A DNA stretch of 64,000 bases from Cohnella algarum (GTDB lineage: Bacteria > Bacillota > Bacilli > Paenibacillales > Paenibacillaceae): assembly GCF_016937515.1 (NCBI RefSeq), contig NZ_JAFHKM010000002.1, forward strand, positions 1,979,001-2,043,000. Reading direction: 5' to 3'. Below, piece by piece: positions 47,166 through 60,492 of this stretch. The notes beneath the pieces were generated by a model that was not told where the DNA came from, made no database searches, and saw nothing but the letters and a program-made list of their open reading frames with translations. Each line of letters begins with the position of its first letter. Within the stretch, counting starts at the first letter, position 1. The translations under genes and the position numbers were made by a program.

Positions 47166-48872
47166 GTGCCCGATGATATAATGACGTTAAGCATGAACGA
47201 ACGAACGAACGGCTGCAGGCAGCATGAGAACTTCCCGGGGGCGTTATTGTTGCAAAAATATCAGGAATCCTTGCTTCAAAGCATTCATCGTCAAATCGAG
47301 TCGTGGCTCGAATCGGAGACGGCGATCGCGAGCGAAGACCTTCATCGCTTTCTCCATTCCGTCAAAGGGACGGCGGGAACGATCGCCATGAACGAGTTGT
47401 CGGAAACGGCCGGACGCCTGTGGGACGAAGCGGCGGCGGGCAAAGGGCATTGGAAAGCCGAGGAGCTGCGCTCTTTTTTGTATCCGCTTATGAAGATCGC
47501 CTACGAGTTCAATTACGGCATGGAGCCGTTTTCGGACGCTTTTTTCCTGAAGGAAAAAGATATCCCGCTGGAGCAGCCCCTCATTCTTGTCTTGGACGAT
47601 GACGTCACGCTCCTGCGGTACTTGAAGGACGAGCTCGAACGGAGGCATTATTTTGTCGTCGCCACCGTCAGCCCGGACCAGGCCATTCGCTACTTCCACG
47701 ACCTGGCTCCGGATTGCTTCATTCTCGATTTGCTCATTCCGGAGAAGAACGGGTTCGAAGTGATGGAGACGCTCCAGGGCTGCTTTCGCCTCAAATTCGT
47801 CCCGACGACGGTCATCAGCATCGACCGGGCGAAAGAGACGAGATTGAAAGCGTTTCGGTTCGGGGCCGACGATTTTTTGGAAAAGCCGATCGATATGGAC
47901 GATTTGCTGGCCAGACTGGAACGACAGCTGCGGCGCAAACGGCATTTGGACCGGCTGCTTTTCGTGGACGAGCTGACCGGGGCCTACAACCGGAAATATT
48001 TGTCGGACGCTTACCGGCGGGTCTGTTTGGAAAAAAACCGGTCCTCCTCCAATTTCTCGCTCGCGGTCATCGACCTGGATCACTTCAAAAAAGTCAACGA
48101 CCGGTTCGGCCATCTTGTCGGCGACAGAGTGCTTGCCGGCTTTTCGGAATTCGTTCGGTCCAACATCCGGTCGTTCGATTCCCTCATTCGTTTCGGAGGA
48201 GAGGAGTTTGTTCTGCTGCTGCCGCATACCGCCGAGTCCGAGGCGGTAAAGCTGGTGGATCGGCTGCGCGACGGATTCGCCAAGCTGGATTTCGGGCTGC
48301 GCAAGGAGCTTGCCGGGATGACCTTTTCCGCCGGAGTGGCGGAAATCGCCGATGCCGATCCCGAGCTGTTCGACCGATGGCTCGAAGCGGCGGATTTCGC
48401 CTTGTACCAGGCCAAGGAACGGGGGCGAAACCGCACCGAAGTCTGGAGCGCCGATGCTTTCGCGTCCTGGGACAACCGCAAGCTCCATATTGCGGTCGTC
48501 GACGACGACGCCATCATCCGTTCTTTGCTGATCGAGTTTTTGAAGGAATCGTTAGGCAAGGAAGTCCAGATCGACGCGAAGGCATTTCGGGACGGAAATG
48601 CGTTTCTGGAGGATCCGCGCCACGCCGACAAGCTCCCTTATTTGGTCGTTCTCGACGGGATGATGCCCGGCATGGACGGGCTGGAGGTGCTTAAGCGAAT
48701 CCGTTCCCGGCCGGAATCCGACCAATATTCGGTCATCATGCTGACCGGAAGGTCCGGGGAGGAAGATGTCGCGCGGGCGCTTCGGCTCGGGGCGGACGAT
48801 TATTTGACGAAACCGTTCCGGATGAAAGAGCTGGAAACGAGAATCCGGCGGCTGATCGACCGAATTCGATGA
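47166..48872 (+). CDS. HPt-REC-GGDEF-REC signalling protein (probable diguanylate cyclase)
   Basis: 568 residues with four modules: an HPt domain (phospho-His in HRFLHSVKGTAG, about residue 66), a receiver (phospho-Asp in CFILDLLIPEKNG), a GGDEF domain with intact GGEEF and an inhibitory-site RSFD exactly five residues upstream, and a second receiver (LVVLDGMMPGMDG). It should make cyclic-di-GMP under phosphorelay control. The start is uncertain: GTG 47166 (AAAGG 7 nt upstream), ATG 47193 or TTG 47250. It is the first of three signalling genes inserted between recR and the yaaL-like gene. Confidence 0.9.
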   Translation: MPDDIMTLSMNERTNGCRQHENFPGALLLQKYQESLLQSIHRQIESWLESETAIASEDLHRFLHSVKGTAGTIAMNELSETAGRLWDEAAAGKGHWKAEELRSFLYPLMKIAYEFNYGMEPFSDAFFLKEKDIPLEQPLILVLDDDVTLLRYLKDELERRHYFVVATVSPDQAIRYFHDLAPDCFILDLLIPEKNGFEVMETLQGCFRLKFVPTTVISIDRAKETRLKAFRFGADDFLEKPIDMDDLLARLERQLRRKRHLDRLLFVDELTGAYNRKYLSDAYRRVCLEKNRSSSNFSLAVIDLDHFKKVNDRFGHLVGDRVLAGFSEFVRSNIRSFDSLIRFGGEEFVLLLPHTAESEAVKLVDRLRDGFAKLDFGLRKELAGMTFSAGVAEIADADPELFDRWLEAADFALYQAKERGRNRTEVWSADAFASWDNRKLHIAVVDDDAIIRSLLIEFLKESLGKEVQIDAKAFRDGNAFLEDPRHADKLPYLVVLDGMMPGMDGLEVLKRIRSRPESDQYSVIMLTGRSGEEDVARALRLGADDYLTKPFRMKELETRIRRLIDRIR

Positions 48873-48899
48873 ACTCTATTCAAAAGGCAGGGATTCAAG

Positions 48900-49268
48900 T
48901 TGGCTAAACTGCTGCTCGCCGAAGACGAAGCGGTGCTGCGCATGCTCATCTGCGACACGCTTGAGGACGACGGCCACGAAATCGATGTCGCTTGCGACGG
49001 GGAGGAGGCGCTGGACAAAATCAGGCGGTCGGAGTACGACCTTGTGATTCTCGATTACATGATGCCGAAATACTCGGGGCTGGATGTCATCCGCCAAGTG
49101 AGACAATGGCCGGAACGGAAGAACGTCAAAATTTTGATGCTGTCGGCCAAAAGCCAGAACGCGGACCGGGAGCGCACCTCGGCCGCCGGAGCGAACGATT
49201 TTATGTCCAAGCCGTTCAGTCCCCTGGAGCTTTCCCGCAAAATCGGGGAGATGCTGCATGAGGCATAA
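48900..49268 (+). CDS. Single-domain response regulator
   Basis: A 122-residue CheY-like receiver without output domain: acidic EDE (8-10), phospho-acceptor in LVILDYMMPKYSG, switch Ser in LMLSAKS and Lys in FMSKPFSPLEL. TTG 48900 with AGGGA upstream. Its last codons overlap the start of the large kinase by 11 nt, so the two are probably partners. Confidence 0.88.
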   Translation: MAKLLLAEDEAVLRMLICDTLEDDGHEIDVACDGEEALDKIRRSEYDLVILDYMMPKYSGLDVIRQVRQWPERKNVKILMLSAKSQNADRERTSAAGANDFMSKPFSPLELSRKIGEMLHEA

Positions 49269-52119
49269 GGCGCAAATTTTTCGCAAAAGCATTACCTGGC
49301 GGCTGGTAGGCATGATGGTTTTGCTGATGACGCTGTTTTTCGGCGGGCTGGCGTTCATGAGCTGGGACGAGAACCGGAGCATGAACGAGTTCCAGAACGA
49401 GGCCGACCGGCTGGCCGTTCAGCAAAGGCTCGTATCCGAGCTGGCGCAGCATATCAATGGCATTTTGTATAACTCGAGAGGATATTTCGTTAACCTGAAC
49501 GTACGGGATTACTCGAAAATTTATGCCGGAAAGGAAGGCCTGGAGGAAACCCTTGCGGCATTCGGGCAGCTGCGGCTGGAGCCGGAGGTCCGCCGGTGGG
49601 TGGAGTCCGCCGACGCTTTTTTCCGCAGCTATTTCGATGTCATATTGCCGCAAGCGCTCGAGCTTTCCAGCGAGAACGATTACGAATCCCTTCGGGAATT
49701 GACCGGCCAAACGCTCGATTCCGAAGCCGGCAATCTCATTTCGGAGTCGTTCGCGGTGCAGCAGAAAAACCAGGCCGACCTGGAACAGGCGCAAGCCATG
49801 CTCGACCGGCATCTTGCGGGGCAGTTTCCGCGGCTGGCCCTCTACTCGGCGGCGCTGCTCCTTATCGCCTTTTTGGTCGTGTTCAAAACCGCGAAGGACA
49901 TCAGCCGGCCGATCAGCAAGCTTTCGGCGACCGCGAACCGCTTCTACGTCGGCAGTCTGGAAAAGTTCCCGTACACGTCGCGCTCCGACGAAATCGGGGG
50001 CTTGGCCAGATCGCTGGAAACGATGACGCAGCAGATCCAGTCCAAGGAGGAGGAGCTTCTCGCCCAAAACGAGGAGCTTCAGGCGCAGCAGGACGAACTG
50101 CAGATGCAGCAGGAGGAGCTGACCGAAGCGCTGTTCCGGATGGAGGATAACGAAAAGTATTTGAAAAAGCGCAACCGGCTCGTGCAGTCGCTCGCCATCA
50201 CGCTTAACCGGGATGAAATGCTGCGCAGCATCGTTCGCCATATGGCCGAAATTTTGGAAGCGGACAAAGGGATCATCGTCCTGCTCGGCGCAAACCGGGA
50301 TTACGCGTCGTTCGGCCTTTCGGACGAGGAGGCGGAACGGTTTTTGCGAGCTTGCGACGAAGGGCATCTCGCCCGCCTGCTGGAGACGAAGCTTCCTTAT
50401 CACGTCCAGCGCACGGCCTCGCTCGGGGAAAGAGGGTATCATTCGGAAACGATGCAGGCGAGCGATTTGTATATTCCGATCCTGGACGGAGACGGAGCGG
50501 TCGTCGCCTGCATCGTGCTGACCCGGTCCGGCAAAACGTTCACGGTGAAAGAAACCGACGAGGCGGAAGGGTTCGCCATCCAGATTTCGCTGTCGCTCGA
50601 TAAGCTGAACATGTACGAGCATGCGGAAAATCAGAGACGGCTGACGCAAAATATGCTGGACACGATTCAGGAAGCGATTCAAATGCTGGACGGGGACGGC
50701 GCGACGATCCAGGTCAATTCGAATTGGTTCCAGATGTTCGGCGTGGAGGCGCGGCCGGAATTCGAAATGGATCTGGAGGCTTTTTACGAACTCGTCAAAC
50801 CGCTTGTCAAGCACCCGGAACCGCTCATCCGCTTTATCGACGGCATCGTGCGGAACCGGGACGATAAGGAGCTCGACCTCCTTTACGAAATGACGTCCCC
50901 GGTCCGCCGGTATATTCATATGTATTTCGAACCCCTTTATCAGGGCCGAAAACGTCTCGGGGCCTTGCTCGTTCATCGGGACGTGACCAGGGAATACGAA
51001 GCCGACCAGCTCAAATCGGAGTTTGTCAGCACGGTCAGCCACGAGCTCAGAACCCCGCTGGCGAGCGTGCTCGGATTCGCGGAACTGCTTCTTCACAAGC
51101 AGCTTGCGCCGGAAAGGCAGAAGAAGTACATCCATACCATTCATCAGGAAGCGAACCGCCTGACGGCGCTTATCAACGATTTTCTGGATTTGCAGCGAAT
51201 GGAATCGGGGAAAATGGCCTACGAATTCAGGACGCTGTCCTTGGCGAAGTTGATCGGCGAAACGATCGACCTGCATAAAATCAATGCGCCGCGCCACCGT
51301 TTCGTCTTCGAAGATTTGTCCGGCGGGGCGAAGGTGAAGGCGGACGAGGGCAAGCTCAAGCAAGTGCTGATGAACATTATCGGCAATGCGGTAAAATATT
51401 CGCCGGAGGGCGGAACGATCGCCGTTTCGGCCGCGGCGGCGGACGACTTTCTGCGCGTGGAAATCGCCGACGAAGGACTCGGCATTCCGGAAGAAGCGCT
51501 GCCGATGCTGTTTCAAAAATTTTATCGCGTAGACAATACCGATCGCCGGGAAATCGGGGGCACGGGGCTTGGCCTTGCCATCGTGAAAGAAATAATGGCC
51601 ATCCACGGCGGGGATGTGCAGGTCGCGTCGGAATACGGGCGCGGCAGCACGTTTACGCTGCTGCTGCCGATTGCGGGCGGCGGGCCAGCGGCGGGATATT
51701 CGGCGGAGAATTCGGAAAAAACGGCCTCGGTCTATATTGCGGAGGACGACGAAAATTTGTCCGTGCTGCTTTCCGAGGAGCTGACGGGCAACGGGTACGC
51801 CGTGACGACCTTCGCGAGCGGGGAGGAAGCCATTGCGGCGATGGAAATTTCGCCTCCCGATGCGCTTGTGTTGGACCTGATGTTCAAAAGCGGGATTGGC
51901 GGCCTGGAGGTCATCGAACGGATGAAGCGGGACGATCGCCTGAAAGACGTGCCGATTCTGATCTCCAGCGCGTTCGAAGAAGAAGCCCGGGCGGCGGAAC
52001 TGGGGGCGAAAGGCTACCTGGTCAAGCCGTACCGGCCGAACAAGCTTTCGGAGGAGCTGATGAGGCTGCTCGAGTCCGAACGGGGAAACGGCCACATTTG
52101 GCTGCCCGATCGGGAATGA
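49258..52119 (+). CDS. Hybrid sensor histidine kinase (TM-HAMP-GAF-PAS-HisKA-HATPase-REC)
   Basis: 953 residues. One TM near residue 18-36, a helical extracytoplasmic sensor (about 37-195), a second TM (FPRLALYSAALLLIAFLVVF), HAMP, a Glu/Gln-rich coiled coil (EEELLAQNEELQAQQDELQM), a GAF domain (about 315-455), a PAS domain, HisKA (FVSTVSHELRTPLASVLGF), ATPase (NAVKYSPEGG, DEGLGIP, GTGLGLAI) and a C-terminal receiver (ALVLDLMFKSGIGG). With the HPt-GGDEF protein and lone receiver it has all parts of a multistep phosphorelay ending in cyclic-di-GMP synthesis. Confidence 0.92.
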   Translation: MRHKAQIFRKSITWRLVGMMVLLMTLFFGGLAFMSWDENRSMNEFQNEADRLAVQQRLVSELAQHINGILYNSRGYFVNLNVRDYSKIYAGKEGLEETLAAFGQLRLEPEVRRWVESADAFFRSYFDVILPQALELSSENDYESLRELTGQTLDSEAGNLISESFAVQQKNQADLEQAQAMLDRHLAGQFPRLALYSAALLLIAFLVVFKTAKDISRPISKLSATANRFYVGSLEKFPYTSRSDEIGGLARSLETMTQQIQSKEEELLAQNEELQAQQDELQMQQEELTEALFRMEDNEKYLKKRNRLVQSLAITLNRDEMLRSIVRHMAEILEADKGIIVLLGANRDYASFGLSDEEAERFLRACDEGHLARLLETKLPYHVQRTASLGERGYHSETMQASDLYIPILDGDGAVVACIVLTRSGKTFTVKETDEAEGFAIQISLSLDKLNMYEHAENQRRLTQNMLDTIQEAIQMLDGDGATIQVNSNWFQMFGVEARPEFEMDLEAFYELVKPLVKHPEPLIRFIDGIVRNRDDKELDLLYEMTSPVRRYIHMYFEPLYQGRKRLGALLVHRDVTREYEADQLKSEFVSTVSHELRTPLASVLGFAELLLHKQLAPERQKKYIHTIHQEANRLTALINDFLDLQRMESGKMAYEFRTLSLAKLIGETIDLHKINAPRHRFVFEDLSGGAKVKADEGKLKQVLMNIIGNAVKYSPEGGTIAVSAAAADDFLRVEIADEGLGIPEEALPMLFQKFYRVDNTDRREIGGTGLGLAIVKEIMAIHGGDVQVASEYGRGSTFTLLLPIAGGGPAAGYSAENSEKTASVYIAEDDENLSVLLSEELTGNGYAVTTFASGEEAIAAMEISPPDALVLDLMFKSGIGGLEVIERMKRDDRLKDVPILISSAFEEEARAAELGAKGYLVKPYRPNKLSEELMRLLESERGNGHIWLPDRE

Positions 52120-52366
52120 ACGCAACGAAACGAAACGGCAAAACGGAGCTCCGCGTTCGCGCAGGCGCCGAATTGCCGTTTTGCTTTTTTATTGGAGACG
52201 GATCGCGGCGCGGCGGCATGCACCGTCCATCCGAAAAATCGGAAAAATCCGAATCTGAACAATCGTCCAACCGGACCTTCGCCGCCGCTTCTAAAATGAA
52301 CGATTCCCGCATACCTATCATATTGGGTTGTCCATCGGCCCAAACGAACGGCAGGGGGAGATCGGG

Positions 52367-52630
52367 ATGGCGGGAAAAAAGGAACGGAAGCAAAGCTCGG
52401 CCCAATTGGCGGAAATCGCGATGCTGACGAATCAAATTCGGGAAGCGGAGCGGGAGTATGCCGCGGCCAACTATCGGTTCGACCGGGCGGACGGCGCCGA
52501 CGAGGTCGACTATGCGATATTCGCCATGGAGGCCGCCGAGAAAAAGATGAGCATGCTGCTGAAAAAAGCGAAGCAGCTCTGGAACGCGTATGAAAAAACG
52601 GCGGAGGACAAACGGGGGGTCGGACCGTGA
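52367..52630 (+). CDS. YaaL-like small protein (DUF2508)
   Basis: An 87-residue, charged helical protein (two-helix pattern, AEREYAAANYRFDRADGADEVDYAIFAMEAAEKKMSML) resembling YaaL/DUF2508, which occupies this place between recR and bofA in B. subtilis. Function unknown. ATG 52367 follows GGGGGAG; its stop overlaps the bofA GTG (GTGA). Confidence 0.75.
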   Translation: MAGKKERKQSSAQLAEIAMLTNQIREAEREYAAANYRFDRADGADEVDYAIFAMEAAEKKMSMLLKKAKQLWNAYEKTAEDKRGVGP

Positions 52631-52893
52631 GAATCGTTTGGCTTGGCGTGTTGATCGTTTCTTCTTGTTCGCTGGCCTTTCTGCTTCTGCGCCGGAAAGT
52701 GCACGGAGGCTGGTTTTTGCGTTTCGGCACCCACCTCGTTCTTTCGGCGTTCGCGATTTACGCTTTGAACTTTTCCGGCTGGATCACCGACTGGTACATC
52801 CCGTTGAATCCGGCCACGATCGGAACCGTCGCGGTGCTCGGAGTGCCGGGGATCGGGCTTATTCTGGGCCTTCAGCAAATTCTTTATGCATAA
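52627..52893 (+). CDS. bofA: Pro-sigma-K processing inhibitor BofA
   Basis: An 88-residue integral membrane protein. It has an N-terminal hydrophobic segment and a C-terminal amphipathic part with the family pattern PLNPATIGTVAVLGVPGIGLIL. BofA with SpoIVFA holds SpoIVFB protease inactive in the mother cell until the forespore signals, timing sigma-K activation. GTG start, translationally coupled to the YaaL-like gene. Located just before an rRNA operon, as in B. subtilis. Confidence 0.9.
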   Translation: MRIVWLGVLIVSSCSLAFLLLRRKVHGGWFLRFGTHLVLSAFAIYALNFSGWITDWYIPLNPATIGTVAVLGVPGIGLILGLQQILYA

Positions 52894-52908
52894 AATCGAA
52901 AATAGGAA

Positions 52909-53036
52909 TTGACGCGGTTCGGGCGGATATGTTAATCTAAGTCTCGCGCCTGAGAGAAGCTAAGCTTCGAAACGATGCGTTGGCAAGCGAAGCTAGAAAT
53001 TACCAGTTGCAATCGGATAGGCGAATATGATATATT
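52909..53036 (+). promoter_or_regulatory. Tandem rRNA promoters P1 and P2
   Basis: P1: TTGACG (52909-52914), 17-bp spacer, TTAATC (52932-52937). P2: TTGCAA (53007-53012), 18-bp spacer, TATATT (53031-53036). Tandem promoters are usual for Firmicute rRNA operons. Confidence 0.65.
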
Positions 53037-53093
53037 AATCAAGTCGCCGTTACGACAGCGACGCGAAAGCGAAGGCCTTCGGGCTAACGCGAT

Positions 53094-53124
53094 TGCTCCT
53101 TGAAAACTGAACATCGAGCGTAAT
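53094..53124 (+). other. rRNA leader: boxA-like element and 5' arm of the 16S processing stem
   Basis: TGCTCCTTGAAAACTGAAC resembles boxA antitermination sequence, and the whole stretch is nearly complementary to 54846-54875 downstream of 16S, forming the RNase III processing stem. Confidence 0.75.
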
Positions 53125-53264
53125 TGGAAACAAGTCGAATGCAGGCTTTGAGTCTGTGCGAGACAAACCAGCAATAACTTTTTGAGCCTAAGGGCTCTTC
53201 AATAAAGTAGTTGGACATTTTGACTTTCGGGATTTTCTTCGGAAACCCTGCCGTCAAAAGTCCC

Positions 53265-54822
<1,558 letters not shown>

Positions 54823-54946
54823 AACCCTTCGGGGGATAACGTCCGATTACGCTCGAGTTCAGTTTTGAAGGAGCAAGACGCTCGCGAAGCCGGAAGCTGA
54901 AAAGCGGAGGGCTTTTACGAGAGCTTACAACTTCAAATGCAACACC

Positions 54947-55066
54947 TGTCTGGTGGCAATGGCGGAGGGGTTCCACGCGTACCCATCTCGAACACGACCG
55001 TTAAGCCCTCCAGCGCCGATGGTACTTGGACCGCAGGGTCCTGGGAGAGTAGGACGTTGCCAGGCA
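54947..55066 (+). rRNA. rrf: 5S ribosomal RNA located between 16S and 23S
   Basis: Typical 5S sequence (TCTGGTGGCAATGGCGGAGG, CGAACACGACCGTTAAGCCC, GAGAGTAGGACGTTGCCAGG) with the terminal helix CTGTCTGG/CCAGGCAG. It lies after 16S and before the spacer tRNAs. No 5S copy follows the 23S gene. Confidence 0.95.
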
Positions 55067-55125
55067 GGCTCATGAATCCGTTCATGAAGCCGCTCCATCA
55101 GCTGGTAAAGGCTGATAGCTGCTGC

Positions 55126-55202
<77 letters not shown>

Positions 55203-55228
55203 TACAACAATTGTATACCTTATCCCGT

Positions 55229-55304
55229 GGGGACATAGCTCAGCTGGGAGAGCACCTGCCTTGCACGCAGGGGGTCAGGAGTTCGATCCTCCTTGTCTCC
55301 ACCA
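55229..55304 (+). tRNA. tRNA-Ala (TGC)
   Basis: 76 nt including encoded CCA; anticodon loop CTTGCAC; GTTCGATCC T arm. Second spacer tRNA. Confidence 0.97.
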
Positions 55305-55409
55305 TCTTTACCTTGAGACGATGGCCACGTTCGCGTTGCGAACGCGGTAGGCTGCGGAAGTTTCTTTGCTGAAGCGGCTCGAGAAGCGTCTCCACGCAAA
55401 AAACTTGCA

Positions 55410-55432
55410 CCTTGACAACTGGATACGAAACG
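55410..55432 (+). other. 5' arm of the 23S processing stem
   Basis: CCTTGACAACTGGATACGAA and the next three bases are complementary, with two exceptions, to 58681-58703 beyond the 23S gene. The rest of the 55305-55571 spacer contains no gene. Confidence 0.75.
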
Positions 55433-55571
55433 AAAGCAACGAACCGACACGCAGCGAACGCTGCTGGGTAGCGGTTAGTTGTAGCGCAAAAGAAGATCAT
55501 CTAATGACCTTATGTGTTGTGGAGCGGAGAGTACGAAGGTACTTGAAGTGAAAATGGCAAGCTAACCGAGA

Positions 55572-58616
<3,045 letters not shown>

Positions 58617-58680
58617 TAAAGCGAAGCGCCTTCGGGCATGGAGCGGACGGGAAGCAAGCCAGCAAACAACCATGCGCATT

Positions 58681-58703
58681 CGTTTCGTATCCGGTTATCA
58701 AGG
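58681..58703 (+). other. 3' arm of the 23S processing stem
   Basis: CGTTTCGTATCCGGTTATCA plus three bases pair with 55410-55432. No 5S gene lies between the 23S end and this arm or the next tRNA. Confidence 0.75.
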
Positions 58704-58774
58704 CGCAAGCTTTGAACGATGACTGCAAACACATCTGGCTCGTCCGGACAAGCCGTCCGTTCGCAGCGAGGTAT

Positions 58775-58851
58775 GGCGGCGTAGCTCAGCTGGCTAGAGC
58801 GTTCGGTTCATACCCGAAAGGTCGGGGGTTCGATCCCCTCCGCCGCTACCA
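58775..58851 (+). tRNA. tRNA-Met (CAT), elongator type
   Basis: 77 nt with CCA, anticodon loop TTCATAC. The acceptor begins with a paired G1-C72, unlike initiator tRNA, and resembles B. subtilis elongator tRNA-Met. Confidence 0.93.
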
Positions 58852-58868
58852 TACTTATTTTCCTTCAT

Positions 58869-58944
58869 GGAGGCTTAGCTCAGCTGGGAGAGCATCTGCC
58901 TTACAAGCAGAGGGTCGGGGGTTCGATCCCCTCAGCCTCCACCA
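58869..58944 (+). tRNA. tRNA-Val (TAC)
   Basis: 76 nt with CCA; anticodon loop CTTACAA. Confidence 0.96.
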
Positions 58945-58958
58945 TTCATATCGATCAT

Positions 58959-59035
58959 GGAGCTGTGGTGTAGAGGCCTAACATGCCTGCCTGTCACGCA
59001 GGAGACCGCGGGTTCGAATCCCGTCAGCTCCGCCA
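58959..59035 (+). tRNA. tRNA-Asp (GTC)
   Basis: 77 nt with CCA; anticodon loop CTGTCAC. Confidence 0.96.
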
Positions 59036-59061
59036 TTTTTCTAAAATCGCATAAAATGTAC

Positions 59062-59137
<76 letters not shown>

Positions 59138-59194
59138 TTTGTTTTTACCGGTATAAGCGAGCGCTCGGGTGCTAAAGCTATCCGGAGGTCACGT

Positions 59195-59278
59195 GGAGGG
59201 TTAGCGAAGTGGCCAAACGCGGCAGACTGTAAATCTGTTCCTTCGGGTTCGGTGGTTCAAATCCATCACCCTCCACCA
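59195..59278 (+). tRNA. tRNA-Tyr (GTA)
   Basis: 84 nt with CCA and a long variable arm; anticodon loop CTGTAAA. Confidence 0.96.
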
Positions 59279-59285
59279 TTTACCC

Positions 59286-59361
59286 GAGCCATTAGCTCAG
59301 TTGGTAGAGCACCTGACTTTTAATCAGGGTGTCGAAGGTTCGAGTCCTTCATGGCTCACCA
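59286..59361 (+). tRNA. tRNA-Lys (TTT)
   Basis: 76 nt with CCA; anticodon loop CTTTTAA. Last gene of the rRNA-tRNA operon. Confidence 0.96.
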
Positions 59362-59373
59362 GTTCACGAACGG

Positions 59374-59398
59374 CAGACGTGCGAACGTCTGTTTTTTT
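59374..59398 (+). terminator. Terminator of the rRNA-tRNA operon
   Basis: CAGACGT and ACGTCTG form a 7-bp stem with a GCGA tetraloop followed by seven T, 12 nt after tRNA-Lys. Confidence 0.88.
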
Positions 59399-59472
59399 GT
59401 GTTTTCGCCTTTTGGTATGGCGGTCGTCTTATCGGGCAAATTAAAGGTATCCTGTCCGCCGGAGGGCCTGCC

Positions 59473-60420
59473 ATGATGTACATATACGCATTGGGCTTTT
59501 CATTTTTGTTCGTTTTTTTGCTGGTTCCTTTTGTCAGGGCCGCTGCGCTTCGCATCGGCTTCGTCGATCGGCCGGCCAGGCGCAAAATCCATAGCCGCCC
59601 CGTTCCGCTCAGCGGCGGGGTTGCCTTGTACGCGGGCGTTGTCGCGACGTCTTTCCTCTGGCTAGGGGACTCTCCGCTCGTGCGCACGCTTGCCGTCGGA
59701 GGAGGGGCGCTGGTTGCGATCGGGTTGGCCGACGACGCTTTCAAATCGCGCGGCCGGGAATTTCCCGTATGGCCGAGACTCGTGCTTTACGTTGCCGTCG
59801 CCCTGCTGCCCGGAGCTTACGGTATTTCGATATCGGGCATTTCCTCCCCTTCCTCGTCGGCGATGATCGTGTTTACCGACGGCTGGGGCCTTTTTTTTAC
59901 CGCGGTATGGGTGTTTGCGCTGATCAACATGATGAATTTTATCGATGGCATGGACGGCCTCGCTTCCGGCGTTTGCGTCATATCCTCGCTAACCTTGTTC
60001 GCGGCGTCGCTGATCGGCCGCCAGGAAGTGACGGCTCTGATCGCGGTCGCGCTGGCGGGCTCGTGCCTGGCGTTTCTGGCGTACAATTTTCACCCGGCGA
60101 GAATTTTCATGGGGGATGCGGGGGCGACGTTTCTCGGCTATACGCTTGCGGTGACCGCCGTCGAGGGCACGCTCAAGGGAGCGACCTTCCTGTCGCTGCT
60201 CGTTCCGCTGCTGGCCTTGGGCGTTCCGATTCTGGACACGGCGGTCGTTTTTACGAGAAGACTGCTGGAGGGCAAAGGACTTCACCGGGCGGACAATTTG
60301 CACACTCACCACAGTCTGATGAAATGGGGGCTGACCCAGGTTCAAACCGTTTCCTTCCTTTATTTGATCGCCTCCGTTTTTGCCTTGACGTCCATCGTCA
60401 TTCTGCTCATTCTCCGTTAG
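59473..60420 (+). CDS. tagO: Undecaprenyl-phosphate N-acetylhexosamine-1-phosphate transferase (TagO/WecA family)
   Basis: A 315-residue membrane enzyme with about 10-11 TM segments. Family motifs: GGVALYAG, the catalytic Asp pair in GLADDAFK, NMMNFIDGMDGLASG, the NFHPARIFMGDAGATFLGY loop and the HTHHSLM region that recognises the sugar. It transfers GlcNAc-1-P (or similar) to undecaprenyl phosphate, the first step of teichoic acid or secondary wall polymer synthesis; such a polymer is what the SLH domains of the 14.5-20.8 kb protein would bind. Start ATG 59473 after GGAGGG. The symbol is by family; substrate unproven. Confidence 0.88.
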   Translation: MMYIYALGFSFLFVFLLVPFVRAAALRIGFVDRPARRKIHSRPVPLSGGVALYAGVVATSFLWLGDSPLVRTLAVGGGALVAIGLADDAFKSRGREFPVWPRLVLYVAVALLPGAYGISISGISSPSSSAMIVFTDGWGLFFTAVWVFALINMMNFIDGMDGLASGVCVISSLTLFAASLIGRQEVTALIAVALAGSCLAFLAYNFHPARIFMGDAGATFLGYTLAVTAVEGTLKGATFLSLLVPLLALGVPILDTAVVFTRRLLEGKGLHRADNLHTHHSLMKWGLTQVQTVSFLYLIASVFALTSIVILLILR

Positions 60421-60492
60421 GATGGGTTTAAAAGCCTTTGCCCCTTCGATTATGTTACAATAATGGTAACGAATCGGGGAAAGGGGCGGACC

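Noticed and set aside
58775-58851. Initiator tRNA-Met
   Set aside because: The acceptor stem is fully paired and the body matches elongator tRNA-Met.
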